This document shows positions 24,769 through 31,378 of a stretch of 36,231 nucleotides of DNA, in pieces. The notes below the pieces were generated by a model. It ran no database searches and was not told the DNA's origin. It saw only the letters and a program-made list of their open reading frames with translations. The position numbers and the translations under genes are program-made. This DNA is from Bacillota bacterium. GTDB lineage: Bacteria > Bacillota > Clostridia > Christensenellales > Aristaeellaceae. Each line of letters starts with the position of its first letter. Position 1 is the first letter of the stretch. Location: positions 1 to 36,231 of the forward strand of contig JAEYRW010000102.1 in assembly GCA_023435435.1 (NCBI GenBank), in the 5' to 3' direction.

Positions 24769-25887
24769 TCACAAAATATCCCGGATCATGAGCCCTGCCT
24801 TGAACAGCGTCGCGTCGTTGAGGTCGGCGGGGTCGAGGCCCGTGAGCATCCGCATTTTTTTGAGCTGGTTGGCAACCGTGTTGCGGTGGACGCCCCTGGT
24901 CTCGGCAATTTTCGCGAGATTTCCGCCGCAGGCGACGTAGGTTTCCAGCATGGCGGTGAGCTCCGTTCCGTTTTTCCGGTCGTGGGCTTCCAGAGGCGCA
25001 ACCGTTTCGGCGCGGAACATGCGCAGCTCGTCCTCGTCCCCCACGGCGCACAAAAGCTTGTACAGGCCCATGTCCTCGTACCGGAGCACCCGCTCGCCCC
25101 TGGCCCGGGCCACGCGCATGGCTCGCAGCGCCCGGGCCAGGTTCGGTCCCTGGCCGAGGATGCCGTCCCGGGCGGGCCCGATGCCCACGGCGGGCCGGGC
25201 GTCCGGGAAGCGCGCGAGAAGCCCCTCCAAAAAGAGCTCCAGCTCGTCGGACGCGTAGTCAAGCAGCACGCAGGCCAGCGCGCCCTCGTGGGGAAAGGCC
25301 AGAAACGGCGCGCGCACGCCCCGGGCGACGCCCTCCGCCGCGCGCAGAAGCCCACGCCCGTCCGCGGGCGCGGCGAGACACGCGAACCGATAGCATCCGT
25401 CCGGCGGGAATCCCCGGTGCGCCAGCCGCGCGGCGGCCTCGCCCGCCCCTTCCGGCTGAAAGAGAACCGCCTGGAACAGCGCCGCCGCGTCCTTTTCCGC
25501 GTTCTCGCTGCGCATGACACGGTGGCAGAAGTCCCGCGTCATGTCGGAAATAGGCGTCTCGGGCGGGATGGTAAAGAGCGGCATGGCCTCTGCTTCGCAG
25601 AAAGCGACCAATTCCGACGGAAGTGCCGCAATGCGCGCGCCGACGGTGACCACCAGCGCGCTCGCTCCCTTCTCCCGCAGCACGCGGGCGAGGGGCAAAA
25701 GCCCGTCCGCACCCGGAAGAGCGGCGGTGAAGGCCACCTCCCCGCCCCGCAGGCCCCGCGCAGCATCCTCGTCTTCCACGGCGTGCGCCCAAAGCGCGGG
25801 GGTTTCCATGCCGCCCGCCCCGGCGACAAGCAGCATCCCGTAGAGGAACGTCGCGTTCTGATAGAGTCCGCTCACCGTAATGGCCAT
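24769..25887 (-). CDS. PucR-family transcriptional regulator
   Basis: Regulator of 372 aa with an N-terminal PucR sensor-type domain (about residues 5-125), a central GGDEF-like/CdaR-type region (about 165-280) and a C-terminal helix-turn-helix of the PucR type (ETYVACGGNLAKIAETRGVHRNTVANQLKK, about 317-346). PucR-type proteins usually activate catabolic genes in response to their substrate. It sits directly upstream of the sulfatase operon on the same strand, so it is probably its local regulator. GGAGG lies ahead of the ATG. A strong hairpin is present in its leader. Confidence 0.87.
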   Translation of the reverse strand: MAITVSGLYQNATFLYGMLLVAGAGGMETPALWAHAVEDEDAARGLRGGEVAFTAALPGADGLLPLARVLREKGASALVVTVGARIAALPSELVAFCEAEAMPLFTIPPETPISDMTRDFCHRVMRSENAEKDAAALFQAVLFQPEGAGEAAARLAHRGFPPDGCYRFACLAAPADGRGLLRAAEGVARGVRAPFLAFPHEGALACVLLDYASDELELFLEGLLARFPDARPAVGIGPARDGILGQGPNLARALRAMRVARARGERVLRYEDMGLYKLLCAVGDEDELRMFRAETVAPLEAHDRKNGTELTAMLETYVACGGNLAKIAETRGVHRNTVANQLKKMRMLTGLDPADLNDATLFKAGLMIRDIL

Positions 25888-25912
25888 CCTTACCGCCTCC
25901 GATCAAAAGAAA

Positions 25913-25936
25913 GGAGCGCCGCTTTTGCGGCGCCCC
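25913..25936 (-). promoter_or_regulatory. Leader hairpin before pucR-type gene
   Basis: GCGCCGC (25916-25922) pairs with GCGGCGC (25927-25933) around TTTT. On the minus strand it is followed by TTTCTTTT, so it resembles a terminator placed between promoter and gene: an attenuator, or the end of an upstream transcript. Confidence 0.5.
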
Positions 25937-25984
25937 ACCCTCGAGGGATGCGCATAGCATACCATAGATTTGTTAAGCTTTTTG

Positions 25985-26013
25985 TTGACCGTCCCGCGCT
26001 TTCATTGTATCAT
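25985..26013 (+). promoter_or_regulatory. Sigma-A promoter of the HD-domain/VOC operon
   Basis: TTGACC (25985-25990), a 17 bp spacer and TATCAT (26008-26013), 20 nt before the start at 26034. Confidence 0.75.
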
Positions 26014-26033
26014 AGCACAAAGGGGGCGATGAA

Positions 26034-26645
26034 ATGGAGCGGGCCGACGGCTACGTCAGGGGGATTTTCGACGCCGCCCCCGCGCATGCCCGGGCGTTCG
26101 GGTTCCGGGAAAAGTACGCGCACACGAAGAGGGTGCTCCGCTGGGCGCGGCTGCTTCTGAAGACGGAAAGGGCCGACGGGGACGTGCTCCTCCTGGCTGC
26201 GCTTTTTCACGACGTGGGCTACGCGGTCTCCCCGGAAGGGCATCCCGCCCGCGGCGCGGAAATCTGCGCGGCGTATCTGCGCGAAAACGGATATGAGGAG
26301 GGATTCGTCGCCCGGGTGGCCGACTGCGTCCGCCGCCATGACGACAAGGCCCTTTTGCGCGATCCCGCGACGCCAAAGGAGCTGATTCTGCTCATCGAGG
26401 CGGACTGTCTGGACGAGACGGGGGCGCTGTCCGTGCTGCGCGACGCGCTGACGGAGGGGGCCTGCGGCGGGGATTACCGGCGCACGTACGAGCGGCTGCT
26501 CCAGCGGAGCATTTTCAAAAAACCCGGCCGGTTCCCCTGCGTCACCCGCACCGCGCGGCGCATCTGGGTGGACAAGCAGAGACTGTACTTTGAAATTGTA
26601 AAAAGCCTCGCCAGGGATCTCGGCGAGGCGGGGGAGGAACCATGA
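26034..26645 (+). CDS. HD-domain phosphohydrolase-like protein
   Basis: Small cytoplasmic HD-fold protein (203 aa). His30 in YAHTKRVLRWA, the HD pair at 59-60 (LFHDVGYAV), the next His in EGHPARGAEI and a later Asp (LIEADCLDE) form the metal site. Such proteins hydrolyse phosphate esters or nucleotides, but the substrate is not readable. GGGGG is 7 nt before the ATG. Its stop overlaps the ATG of the VOC gene. Confidence 0.83.
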   Translation: MERADGYVRGIFDAAPAHARAFGFREKYAHTKRVLRWARLLLKTERADGDVLLLAALFHDVGYAVSPEGHPARGAEICAAYLRENGYEEGFVARVADCVRRHDDKALLRDPATPKELILLIEADCLDETGALSVLRDALTEGACGGDYRRTYERLLQRSIFKKPGRFPCVTRTARRIWVDKQRLYFEIVKSLARDLGEAGEEP

Positions 26646-27028
26646 AATTTGCGGACATCAGCTTCCTGACCGAAGACGTCGGGCGTCTCCGGGCGTTCTA
26701 TGAGGCGGTCTTCGGGGAAAAGTCGGAGGGCGACGAATTCCACGCCTGGATATCGGCGGGCGGCGTGGCGCTCGTGTTCGATTCCGCGCCGAACCTCGCG
26801 GCCACGGAAGCCTTTTCCTACGCGGAAACCATGCGTCCCGGCTCAGCCGTCGTATCCTTCGATGTCGGGGATGCGGATGCCGAGTACGCGCGGCTGAAAT
26901 CGCTGGGGATCGTCACCCTCAACGCGCCCACGACCCATCCCTGGGGGGCGCGCTCGTTTCAGTTTGCGGACCCCGACGGGAACGTGCTCAATTTCCGTTC
27001 GGTTCCGGGGGCAGAAACGCAACCGTGA
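26642..27028 (+). CDS. VOC (glyoxalase-like) protein
   Basis: Single-chain vicinal-oxygen-chelate protein (128 aa) with two beta-alpha-beta-beta-beta units: FADISFLTEDVGRLRAFYEA at the N-terminus and VVSFDVGDADAEYARLKSLG in the middle. FADPDGNVLNF near the C-terminus is the typical closing motif. Functions in this family range from glyoxalase to antibiotic binding, so no specific role is assigned. It overlaps the HD gene by 4 nt and its 3' end overlaps the convergent barstar gene by 41 bp. Confidence 0.85.
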   Translation: MKFADISFLTEDVGRLRAFYEAVFGEKSEGDEFHAWISAGGVALVFDSAPNLAATEAFSYAETMRPGSAVVSFDVGDADAEYARLKSLGIVTLNAPTTHPWGARSFQFADPDGNVLNFRSVPGAETQP

Positions 27029-27278
27029 TTCTTTCGTTTTCCGCCGCCGCGTCCCGGAACACGCGCAGCAGCGCCTTTCCGTAGCCGCCGAGATTTCTCT
27101 CAATGGAGGCGGCGTAGCGGATCGCAAAGCGCGTCGGCTCGGCGCGGTCATTCAATACGTCCCGGAGCGCGTCGAGGTTATTGCCGTACCATGCGGGCGC
27201 CGCGAGCTTTTTGGCGAGATAGGCGTGCGCGCCCGCCCGGTCCCTCATGCGCCGCCCGTCGATGACAAGCGTCTTCAC
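26988..27278 (-). CDS. Barstar-family ribonuclease inhibitor
   Basis: Cytoplasmic inhibitor of a barnase-type RNase (96 aa). The binding helix reads WYGNNLDALRD (residues 30-40). It keeps the two acidic residues that correspond to barstar Asp35 and Asp39 (D36 and D40 here), while Trp38 is replaced by Arg and Glu76 by Asp (FRDAAAE). The GTG start overlaps the RNase stop (GTGA), so inhibitor synthesis is coupled to toxin synthesis; the ribosome site GGGGAGG lies in the toxin's end. The same frame stays open far upstream, but only this part is family-like. Confidence 0.9.
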   Translation of the reverse strand: MKTLVIDGRRMRDRAGAHAYLAKKLAAPAWYGNNLDALRDVLNDRAEPTRFAIRYAASIERNLGGYGKALLRVFRDAAAENERITVAFLPPEPNGN

Positions 27279-27775
27279 GGCCCGTCCTCCCCGTACAGAA
27301 GGGTGAAGAATTCGTAGTGATCCTCCGTATAATAGATCAGCCCGTCGTTTGAAAACACGATGCGCTTTGCCCCCCGGGACGACGCGCCGAGGGTATCCAC
27401 GTCGCACTCGGTGTAGGTTCGCCCCGCCTTTTCGGGCAGCAGGCCCTCGTAGTTGCCGAACCCATCGCCGCCGATGCACTTGCCCGGCGCATAAGGCTCC
27501 AGGGAGCCGCCGTCCCAGCCGAGATTGCGCGCTTCGGCTTTTGTAATGAAGTTGTCCGGCAACCGGCCGTAGGTATGGAGAAAGAGCGCGACGTCCTCCT
27601 TCGCGGTGTACGAACCCGCCTCGTCGAGGGAGAAGGCGGTGGCGGCTGGTGGCTGTGCCGCGATGGCCGTCCGCGCCGCGGGGGACGTCTGTGTCGCGGC
27701 GGGGCCGGGTACCGCGCCGCAGGCGGACAGGAGCGCCAGGGCGAGGATCAGCGCGAGGACGAGGGCTCTTTTCAT
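27275..27775 (-). CDS. Barnase-like extracellular ribonuclease, predicted lipoprotein
   Basis: Guanyl-specific-type RNase (166 aa). A lipoprotein signal (MKRALVLALILALALLSAC) ends in the lipobox LSAC with Cys19. A Pro/Ala/Thr spacer leads to the barnase domain from about residue 55 (LHTYGRLPDNFITKAEARN). The catalytic residues match barnase Glu73, Arg87 and His102: E123 in TYTECDVD, R138 in AKRIVFSND and H153 in TEDHYEFF. Classical barnase is freely secreted; tethering to the membrane is unusual. GGAGG precedes the ATG. Followed at once by its barstar gene. Confidence 0.92.
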   Translation of the reverse strand: MKRALVLALILALALLSACGAVPGPAATQTSPAARTAIAAQPPAATAFSLDEAGSYTAKEDVALFLHTYGRLPDNFITKAEARNLGWDGGSLEPYAPGKCIGGDGFGNYEGLLPEKAGRTYTECDVDTLGASSRGAKRIVFSNDGLIYYTEDHYEFFTLLYGEDGP

Positions 27776-27885
27776 CGGGTTCCTCCGTTTTGCGTTTTTC
27801 ATCACGATGATCTCCGTCGCGTTCGCAGATGTCGCGGCAATCCTCCAGCCGGTCGGACAGCTCCTGCCATACGCCGCACATCTTT

Positions 27886-27894
27886 ATTGTAGCA
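27886..27894 (-). promoter_or_regulatory. Promoter of the barnase-barstar operon
   Basis: Minus-strand TGCTACAAT (extended -10; TACAAT at 27886-27891), with a weak TTTTCA 17 bp upstream. It lies in the tail of the pit remnant, about 110 nt before the RNase gene. The long leader holds no recognised element. Confidence 0.5.
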
Positions 27895-28162
27895 TCCCAG
27901 AACCAAAATGAAAAGTTTTGCGATCTGAAATCCGATGAGGCTCCAGCGGAGGAATGCCGCACCCGGGCGCGCGTCGCTTCGCGCACCACGGACCAATCGA
28001 CGTTGCAGAGCCGCCGCGCCCATGATTGCCGTGATTTTGGCATGGGTGGTGGAGACGGGAATGCCCGTCAGCGGCGAAAGCGGAAAGCAGACCGCCCCGG
28101 CGAGGTCGGCGGAGAAGCCCCAGCGCCTCCCCAAAAGCCGAGAGATTTTACGCCCCGCGCGG
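27892..28162 (-). pseudogene. pit: Remnant of a PiT inorganic phosphate permease
   Basis: C-terminal fragment of a PiT-family transporter with broken frames. One frame (about 28155-28006) reads GFSADLAGAV and then the family signature LTGIPVSTTHAKITAIMG. A second frame continues NVDWSVVRE (28004-27979). The first frame resumes near 27966 with SLIGFQIAKLFILVLG, matching the last helix of PiT proteins. At least two frameshifts (near 28005 and 27975) and loss of about ten residues are needed to explain this. The 5' side stops at the hairpin at 28163-28185, the edge of a repeat element, and most of the gene is missing. The frame-by-frame match makes chance unlikely. Confidence 0.8.
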
Positions 28163-28200
28163 TTGGTTTTCCACAGGAAAACCAAGTCGCTTCGCGACCG
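28163..28200. repeat. Hairpin pair of the interspersed repeat family
   Basis: TTGGTTTTCC (28163-28172) pairs with GGAAAACCAA (28176-28185), followed by AAGTCGCT-TC-GCGACC at 28184-28199. The order and sequence mirror 106-142, including the shared ACAGG before the second arm. Confidence 0.8.
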
Positions 28201-28654
28201 GGCTATTCATACGAATTCCAAATAATAACGCGTCGACGCGCCGGATTTTTTCCGTCCCGCGCCGTCGCCCTCCGCGCATCGTAGCGCTGCTACGACTCGC
28301 GCCAGCTCCTTGCGGGACGAAAAAATCTCTCGGCGCTTTGGACGCCTTTTTCTTTTCCATCAGGGCAACACCGCACAAAGATTGCGCGTGCCGGGGAGAT
28401 GAATTTTCGGCGGCAGAGCCGCCCCCGCAGATTGTGCGTGCTGAATTCGACGGCGCAGCGGCCAGGGGCATACTTTCCGCCTGCGGCAAGAATTCTGCGG
28501 GCGCGAGATGGCGGAAGTCCAGCCGCCCGCGCGCGTAGGATTTGTGCGGTGTTACCTCAGTCGCAAACCAAAGATTTGAATGCCCCGCCGGCTGGAAATG
28601 GAGCTGGCGCATCGACGCGTGATTCTTTGAAATTCGTATGAATCGCAAGCCCGG
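28198..28654. mobile_element. MITE-like palindromic element
   Basis: Non-coding element of about 457 bp with long imperfect terminal inverted repeats. The left end (28198-28242) and the reverse complement of the right end (28606-28654) share CCGGGC, ATTCATACGAATT and AACGCGTCGACGCGCC-type blocks with few mismatches. Inside are further perfect inverted pairs: AACACCGCACAAA near 28368-28380 with TTTGTGCGGTGTT near 28541-28553, and CGTCCCGC near 28253-28260 with GCGGGACG near 28312-28319, enclosing TCGTAGC-GCT-GCTACGA. No transposase or credible gene lies inside. It adjoins the truncated pit gene. A mobile origin is inferred from these termini and from shared pieces elsewhere in the window. Confidence 0.6.
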
Positions 28655-28668
28655 CCCACGGCTTGCAT

Positions 28669-28691
28669 AAAAAAACCGCCCGTGTGGGCGG
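28669..28691 (-). terminator. Terminator of the TipA-like merR gene
   Basis: On the minus strand CCGCCC and GGGCGG (28676-28681 with 28686-28691) form a stem just after the stop, followed by seven T (28669-28675). Confidence 0.88.
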
Positions 28692-28696
28692 CTTTC

Positions 28697-29455
28697 TCAT
28701 GCCTTGGTGTAAACGAGGATCGCGTCCCGGAGCATTTGTGCCGCGCCGGGGGTGATCTTCTCGTAGTAGGCGCGGAACCGTTCGTCCGAAACGTACATTT
28801 CGCCCAGCGCCGCGTGGTACTCCGGTGAATCGCTTCCTGAAAAGAGTGTGAGCCACTCCCTGTGCAGCGCGCACGCCCGCTGGGCGGCCGCACCCGCCGG
28901 GTCGCCGGACGCCACGGCCTCGCGCAGTGCCGCCTCGATGCCCCGGTTCAGTTCCTCCGCCCGCTGAAAGTCCGCGGGCTTCATGTTCCGGATGCGCGCG
29001 TTTGACTTTTCCACGGCCTCCGTCCCGTACTTCGCGCGAACCTCCGCGCCGTACTTTTCCTCGTTCTCCCTGACCAGCCTCTCCCCGAGGCCCTCGAATT
29101 TCTCCCGGTCCTTCATCTCGATCTCTCCCTTCAGCGCGCCGAGGGTTTTTTCGACGTTCCCGATGAGGGCGTCGACCTGCGCGCGCCTTTTTTTGAGCTC
29201 GATCAGATGGCTTTTGAGTGCCGCTTCCCGGTGAAAGTCCGCCGCGCCGAGCACCTCCGCGATGCGCGAAAGCTTCATGCCCAGCGCCCGCAGGATTAAA
29301 ATCTCCTGCAGCCTGTCCACTTCAGCCGGGCCGTAGGCGCGGTAGCCGTTTTCACCCACGCGCGCGGGCGCCAGCAGCCCCGCCTCGTCGTAAAACCGGA
29401 TCGTCCGGGGACTCACCCCGGAAAGGCGCGCCAGTTCGCCCACCGTGTATTCCAT
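28697..29455 (-). CDS. MerR-family regulator with TipAS antibiotic-binding domain
   Basis: Transcription factor of 252 aa, the same size as Streptomyces TipAL. The N-terminal MerR winged helix (YTVGELARLSGVSPRTIRFY, residues 3-22) is followed by a dimerisation coiled coil (about 75-115) and a C-terminal TipAS domain (about 130-250, with FQRAEELNRGIEAAL and HREWLTLFSG). TipAS proteins trap thiopeptide and similar antibiotics and activate their own gene. Its own promoter has the distorted 19 bp spacer and central dyad expected for such autoregulation. GGAGG lies before the ATG. It gives likely drug-responsive control; targets beyond itself are not visible. Confidence 0.9.
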   Translation of the reverse strand: MEYTVGELARLSGVSPRTIRFYDEAGLLAPARVGENGYRAYGPAEVDRLQEILILRALGMKLSRIAEVLGAADFHREAALKSHLIELKKRRAQVDALIGNVEKTLGALKGEIEMKDREKFEGLGERLVRENEEKYGAEVRAKYGTEAVEKSNARIRNMKPADFQRAEELNRGIEAALREAVASGDPAGAAAQRACALHREWLTLFSGSDSPEYHAALGEMYVSDERFRAYYEKITPGAAQMLRDAILVYTKA

Positions 29456-29474
29456 CCGATCGCCTCCGGAGACG

Positions 29475-29505
29475 ATGATAGACCATGACGCTGCGTCAAT
29501 GTCAA
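29475..29505 (-). promoter_or_regulatory. MerR-type promoter and operator of the TipA-like gene
   Basis: TTGACA (29500-29505) and TATCAT (29475-29480) are separated by 19 bp, the long spacer typical of MerR-controlled promoters. A perfect palindrome TGACGC-A-GCGTCA on the minus strand (29486-29498) lies in the middle of the spacer. The pcp stop codon is inside the -35 hexamer. Confidence 0.82.
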
Positions 29506-30095
29506 GGTTGGATTGATGTTAAGATTTGGGTTGCGGTGATCTCCAATGCCCGCGCGATGTCGGGCAGCTCCATCGTCGGCCTGTCCCCGTTCGGAACCTG
29601 GGCGGGAACGAAGGGCACATGGACAAACAGCCCATGCCCCAGGGTGGAAAGAAGCCTGTAATAGACGTGGTTGCAGACGTAGGTTCCGGCGGAAAAGGAA
29701 GGCGCGCAGGGGAGGCCCGATTCGCGCACGGCTTCGACAATCCGCGCCGCGGGAGCACCGGTGAAGAGAGCGCCCGGCCCGCCCTCCGCGATGGGCGCAT
29801 AGAGCCGCTGATCTCCGTCATTGTCGGGCCTTTCGGCATGATCCCGGTTGAGGGCGCAGCATTCGACGGAGATTCCCGTCCGCCCGCCCGCCTGACCGGT
29901 GGCGATGACGTAGTCGGGCCGAATCTCGCCGATGAGCCGGGCAAGCGCGGCCTCGCTCCCGGCGTAGGAAACGGGAAGGCGGCGCTTCACAATTTCAGTG
30001 CCGCCGATTTTGTCCGGCAGGCGGGAGACCGCTTCCCAGGAAGGGTTGATCTTTTCCCCGCCGAAGGGTTCGAATCCGGTGATGAGTATGCGCAT
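29502..30095 (-). CDS. pcp: Pyroglutamyl-peptidase I
   Basis: Cytoplasmic cysteine peptidase removing N-terminal pyroglutamate (197 aa, slightly short of the usual 200-215). The triad is visible: Glu78 in GRTGISVECCALN, Cys141 in FSAGTYVCNHVYY and His159 in FVHVPFVPAQ. The N-terminal ILITGFEPFGGEKINPSW is a family signature. The ATG lies one nt past the GNAT stop, with AAAGGA inside the GNAT gene, so it belongs to the riboswitch-led ribU operon. Confidence 0.94.
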   Translation of the reverse strand: MRILITGFEPFGGEKINPSWEAVSRLPDKIGGTEIVKRRLPVSYAGSEAALARLIGEIRPDYVIATGQAGGRTGISVECCALNRDHAERPDNDGDQRLYAPIAEGGPGALFTGAPAARIVEAVRESGLPCAPSFSAGTYVCNHVYYRLLSTLGHGLFVHVPFVPAQVPNGDRPTMELPDIARALEITATQILTSIQP

Positions 30096-30096
30096 G

Positions 30097-30561
30097 TCAT
30101 AAATCCTTTGTCATGGAGAGATTTTTCGCGTCCGCGTGGAAGCCGAGTTTCTCGTAGAGCCCCTGTCCCATGGGCGTGGCCTTGAGCTCAACGCGGGAGA
30201 CGCCCATCCGCTTCGCGTCGGCGAGCGCCGCTTCGAGCAGCGTCCGCGCGAGCCCGCGCCGCCGGTATTCCGGCGCGGTGTGGACGTTCAGGATCAGCCC
30301 CGTCAGCCCGTTCATGAACGCGGGCCCGGCGGGCCTTTCCGAAACGAGCAGAAACGCGCACGCCACCGCCTCGCCGTCTTCCTCCGCGAGATAGGCGAAG
30401 AGATCCCGCCCCGCGTGGGCGGCAAAGTAGCCGGGCAGTGTCTCGAGGAGTGCGGCTTTCTGCGCCGGGGCGGGCACGTTTACGCCGCCCTCAAAAAAAG
30501 CCAGCCGGAGCCGGGTCAGCGTCTGCGCGTCCCCCGGCTCCGCGCGCCGGAATGTGGTTAT
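30097..30561 (-). CDS. GNAT-family acetyltransferase, apparent ATA start
   Basis: Acetyl-CoA-dependent acetyltransferase (about 154 aa). FRRAEPGDAQTLTRLRL opens the domain, LNVHTAPEYRRRGLARTLLE is the acetyl-CoA loop, and GLYEKLGFHADAKN the C-terminal motif. No ATG, GTG or TTG exists at the right place: the Shine-Dalgarno GGGAGG lies 6 nt ahead of an ATA codon (30559-30561), and the protein then aligns with the beginning of the other GNAT in the window (METTFRRAE versus ITTFRRAE). A mutated start or sequence error is possible. Upstream in-frame starts would lie inside ribU. It sits 14 nt behind ribU. Substrate unknown. Confidence 0.75.
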   Translation of the reverse strand: MTTFRRAEPGDAQTLTRLRLAFFEGGVNVPAPAQKAALLETLPGYFAAHAGRDLFAYLAEEDGEAVACAFLLVSERPAGPAFMNGLTGLILNVHTAPEYRRRGLARTLLEAALADAKRMGVSRVELKATPMGQGLYEKLGFHADAKNLSMTKDL

Positions 30562-30575
30562 GGGGTACCTCCCGG

Positions 30576-31175
30576 TCAGAATTTGACGAGATGCTCGATG
30601 GGCTTGAAGATCGCGAAGCACATGCCCGCCGAGATGAGGCCCTTGACGAACGTAAAGGGCATGTTGAACCAGATCAGCGCGTCCCACAGGGTCTTGACGT
30701 TGGGGTTGATCGAGCGGTACATGCCCAAAATGGCGTCCATGGGCATGAACGCGGTGTATACGGGATAGACGATGTAGTAGTTGGTGACGACGCTCAGCAC
30801 GGCCATGATGGCGGCGCCGATGAGCCCGCCCACGAGCGCGCCCTTGCGCGTCGGCCACTTTTTGAACACCAGTCCCGCCGGAACGACGAACAGCGCGCCG
30901 ATGATGAAGTTGGCCAGTTCGCCGACGCCCCCGGTCTGGGTGAAGGTGAGGTTCACCAGGTTCTTGATGAGGCAAACGGCGAGCCCTCCCACAGGCCCCA
31001 GCGCGTACGCGCCGATGAGTGCGGGCAGCTCCGAAAAGTCGAGCTTGATGAAGCTGGGCATGAGCGGCACGTTGAAGGAAATGAACATCAGAATCGTGGC
31101 GAGTGCGGAAAGCATGCCCCCCAGCGCCAGCTTGCGTGCCAGTGCGCGGCGGGGATTTTTGGTGGTGACCGTCAT
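30576..31175 (-). CDS. ribU: ECF transporter riboflavin-binding subunit RibU
   Basis: Membrane S-component capturing riboflavin for uptake with the shared ECF ATPase module (199 aa). About six helices; the family-typical first part ALGGMLSALATILMFI and the FIKLDFSELPALIGAYALGP segment (about 45-65) are clear. The FMN riboswitch upstream independently fixes the substrate as riboflavin. ATG 31175 has AAGGAG 7 nt ahead. The EcfA, EcfA' and EcfT genes are not in the window, as is usual for group II S-components. Confidence 0.94.
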   Translation of the reverse strand: MTVTTKNPRRALARKLALGGMLSALATILMFISFNVPLMPSFIKLDFSELPALIGAYALGPVGGLAVCLIKNLVNLTFTQTGGVGELANFIIGALFVVPAGLVFKKWPTRKGALVGGLIGAAIMAVLSVVTNYYIVYPVYTAFMPMDAILGMYRSINPNVKTLWDALIWFNMPFTFVKGLISAGMCFAIFKPIEHLVKF

Positions 31176-31187
31176 ATTTCTCCTTGG

Positions 31188-31228
31188 GATATGGGCTTGG
31201 ATTGAAGCGAAAGGCCTCGGCTCATATC
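31188..31228 (-). promoter_or_regulatory. Alternative stem overlapping riboswitch P1 (expression platform)
   Basis: GATATGGGC (31188-31196) can pair with GCTCATATC (31220-31228), one G-U pair. The second arm shares 31226-31228 with the riboswitch P1 helix, so the two cannot form together. The first arm ends directly next to the ribU ribosome site. No T-run is present, so control of translation seems more likely than termination. Confidence 0.5.
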
Positions 31229-31334
31229 TTCTCTCATCCGGACTGTACCGTCGGTTCCGGAATTGCACCGGATCTTGCCTCTCGGCTTGCGGACTATACC
31301 GCCGGTCGGGATATACTCCCTACCTTGAAGATCG
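31224..31334 (-). ncRNA. FMN riboswitch (RFN element)
   Basis: The minus strand carries the RFN core: ATCCCGACCGGCGGTA, then GTCCGCAAGCC, then GGTGCAATTCCGGAACCGAC, then AGTCCGGATGAGAGAAGAT. P1 is formed by ATCTTC (31327-31332) and GAAGAT (31226-31231). Order and loop sequences match the FMN aptamer. It represses riboflavin uptake when FMN is plentiful and would control ribU and the genes behind it. Confidence 0.95.
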
Positions 31335-31378
31335 CGCCTCCCCGGCCGGGTGGCCGGGAATTTGCTGAAAGCACCCTT

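Noticed and set aside
26988..28043. Continuous 351-codon minus frame covering barstar and the region upstream
   Set aside because: Only the last 96 codons match barstar; the middle is an out-of-frame reading of the barnase gene and the beginning is pit debris.
28148..28648. Open frames on both strands inside the palindromic element
   Set aside because: They run through inverted repeats, lack ribosome sites and resemble no protein.
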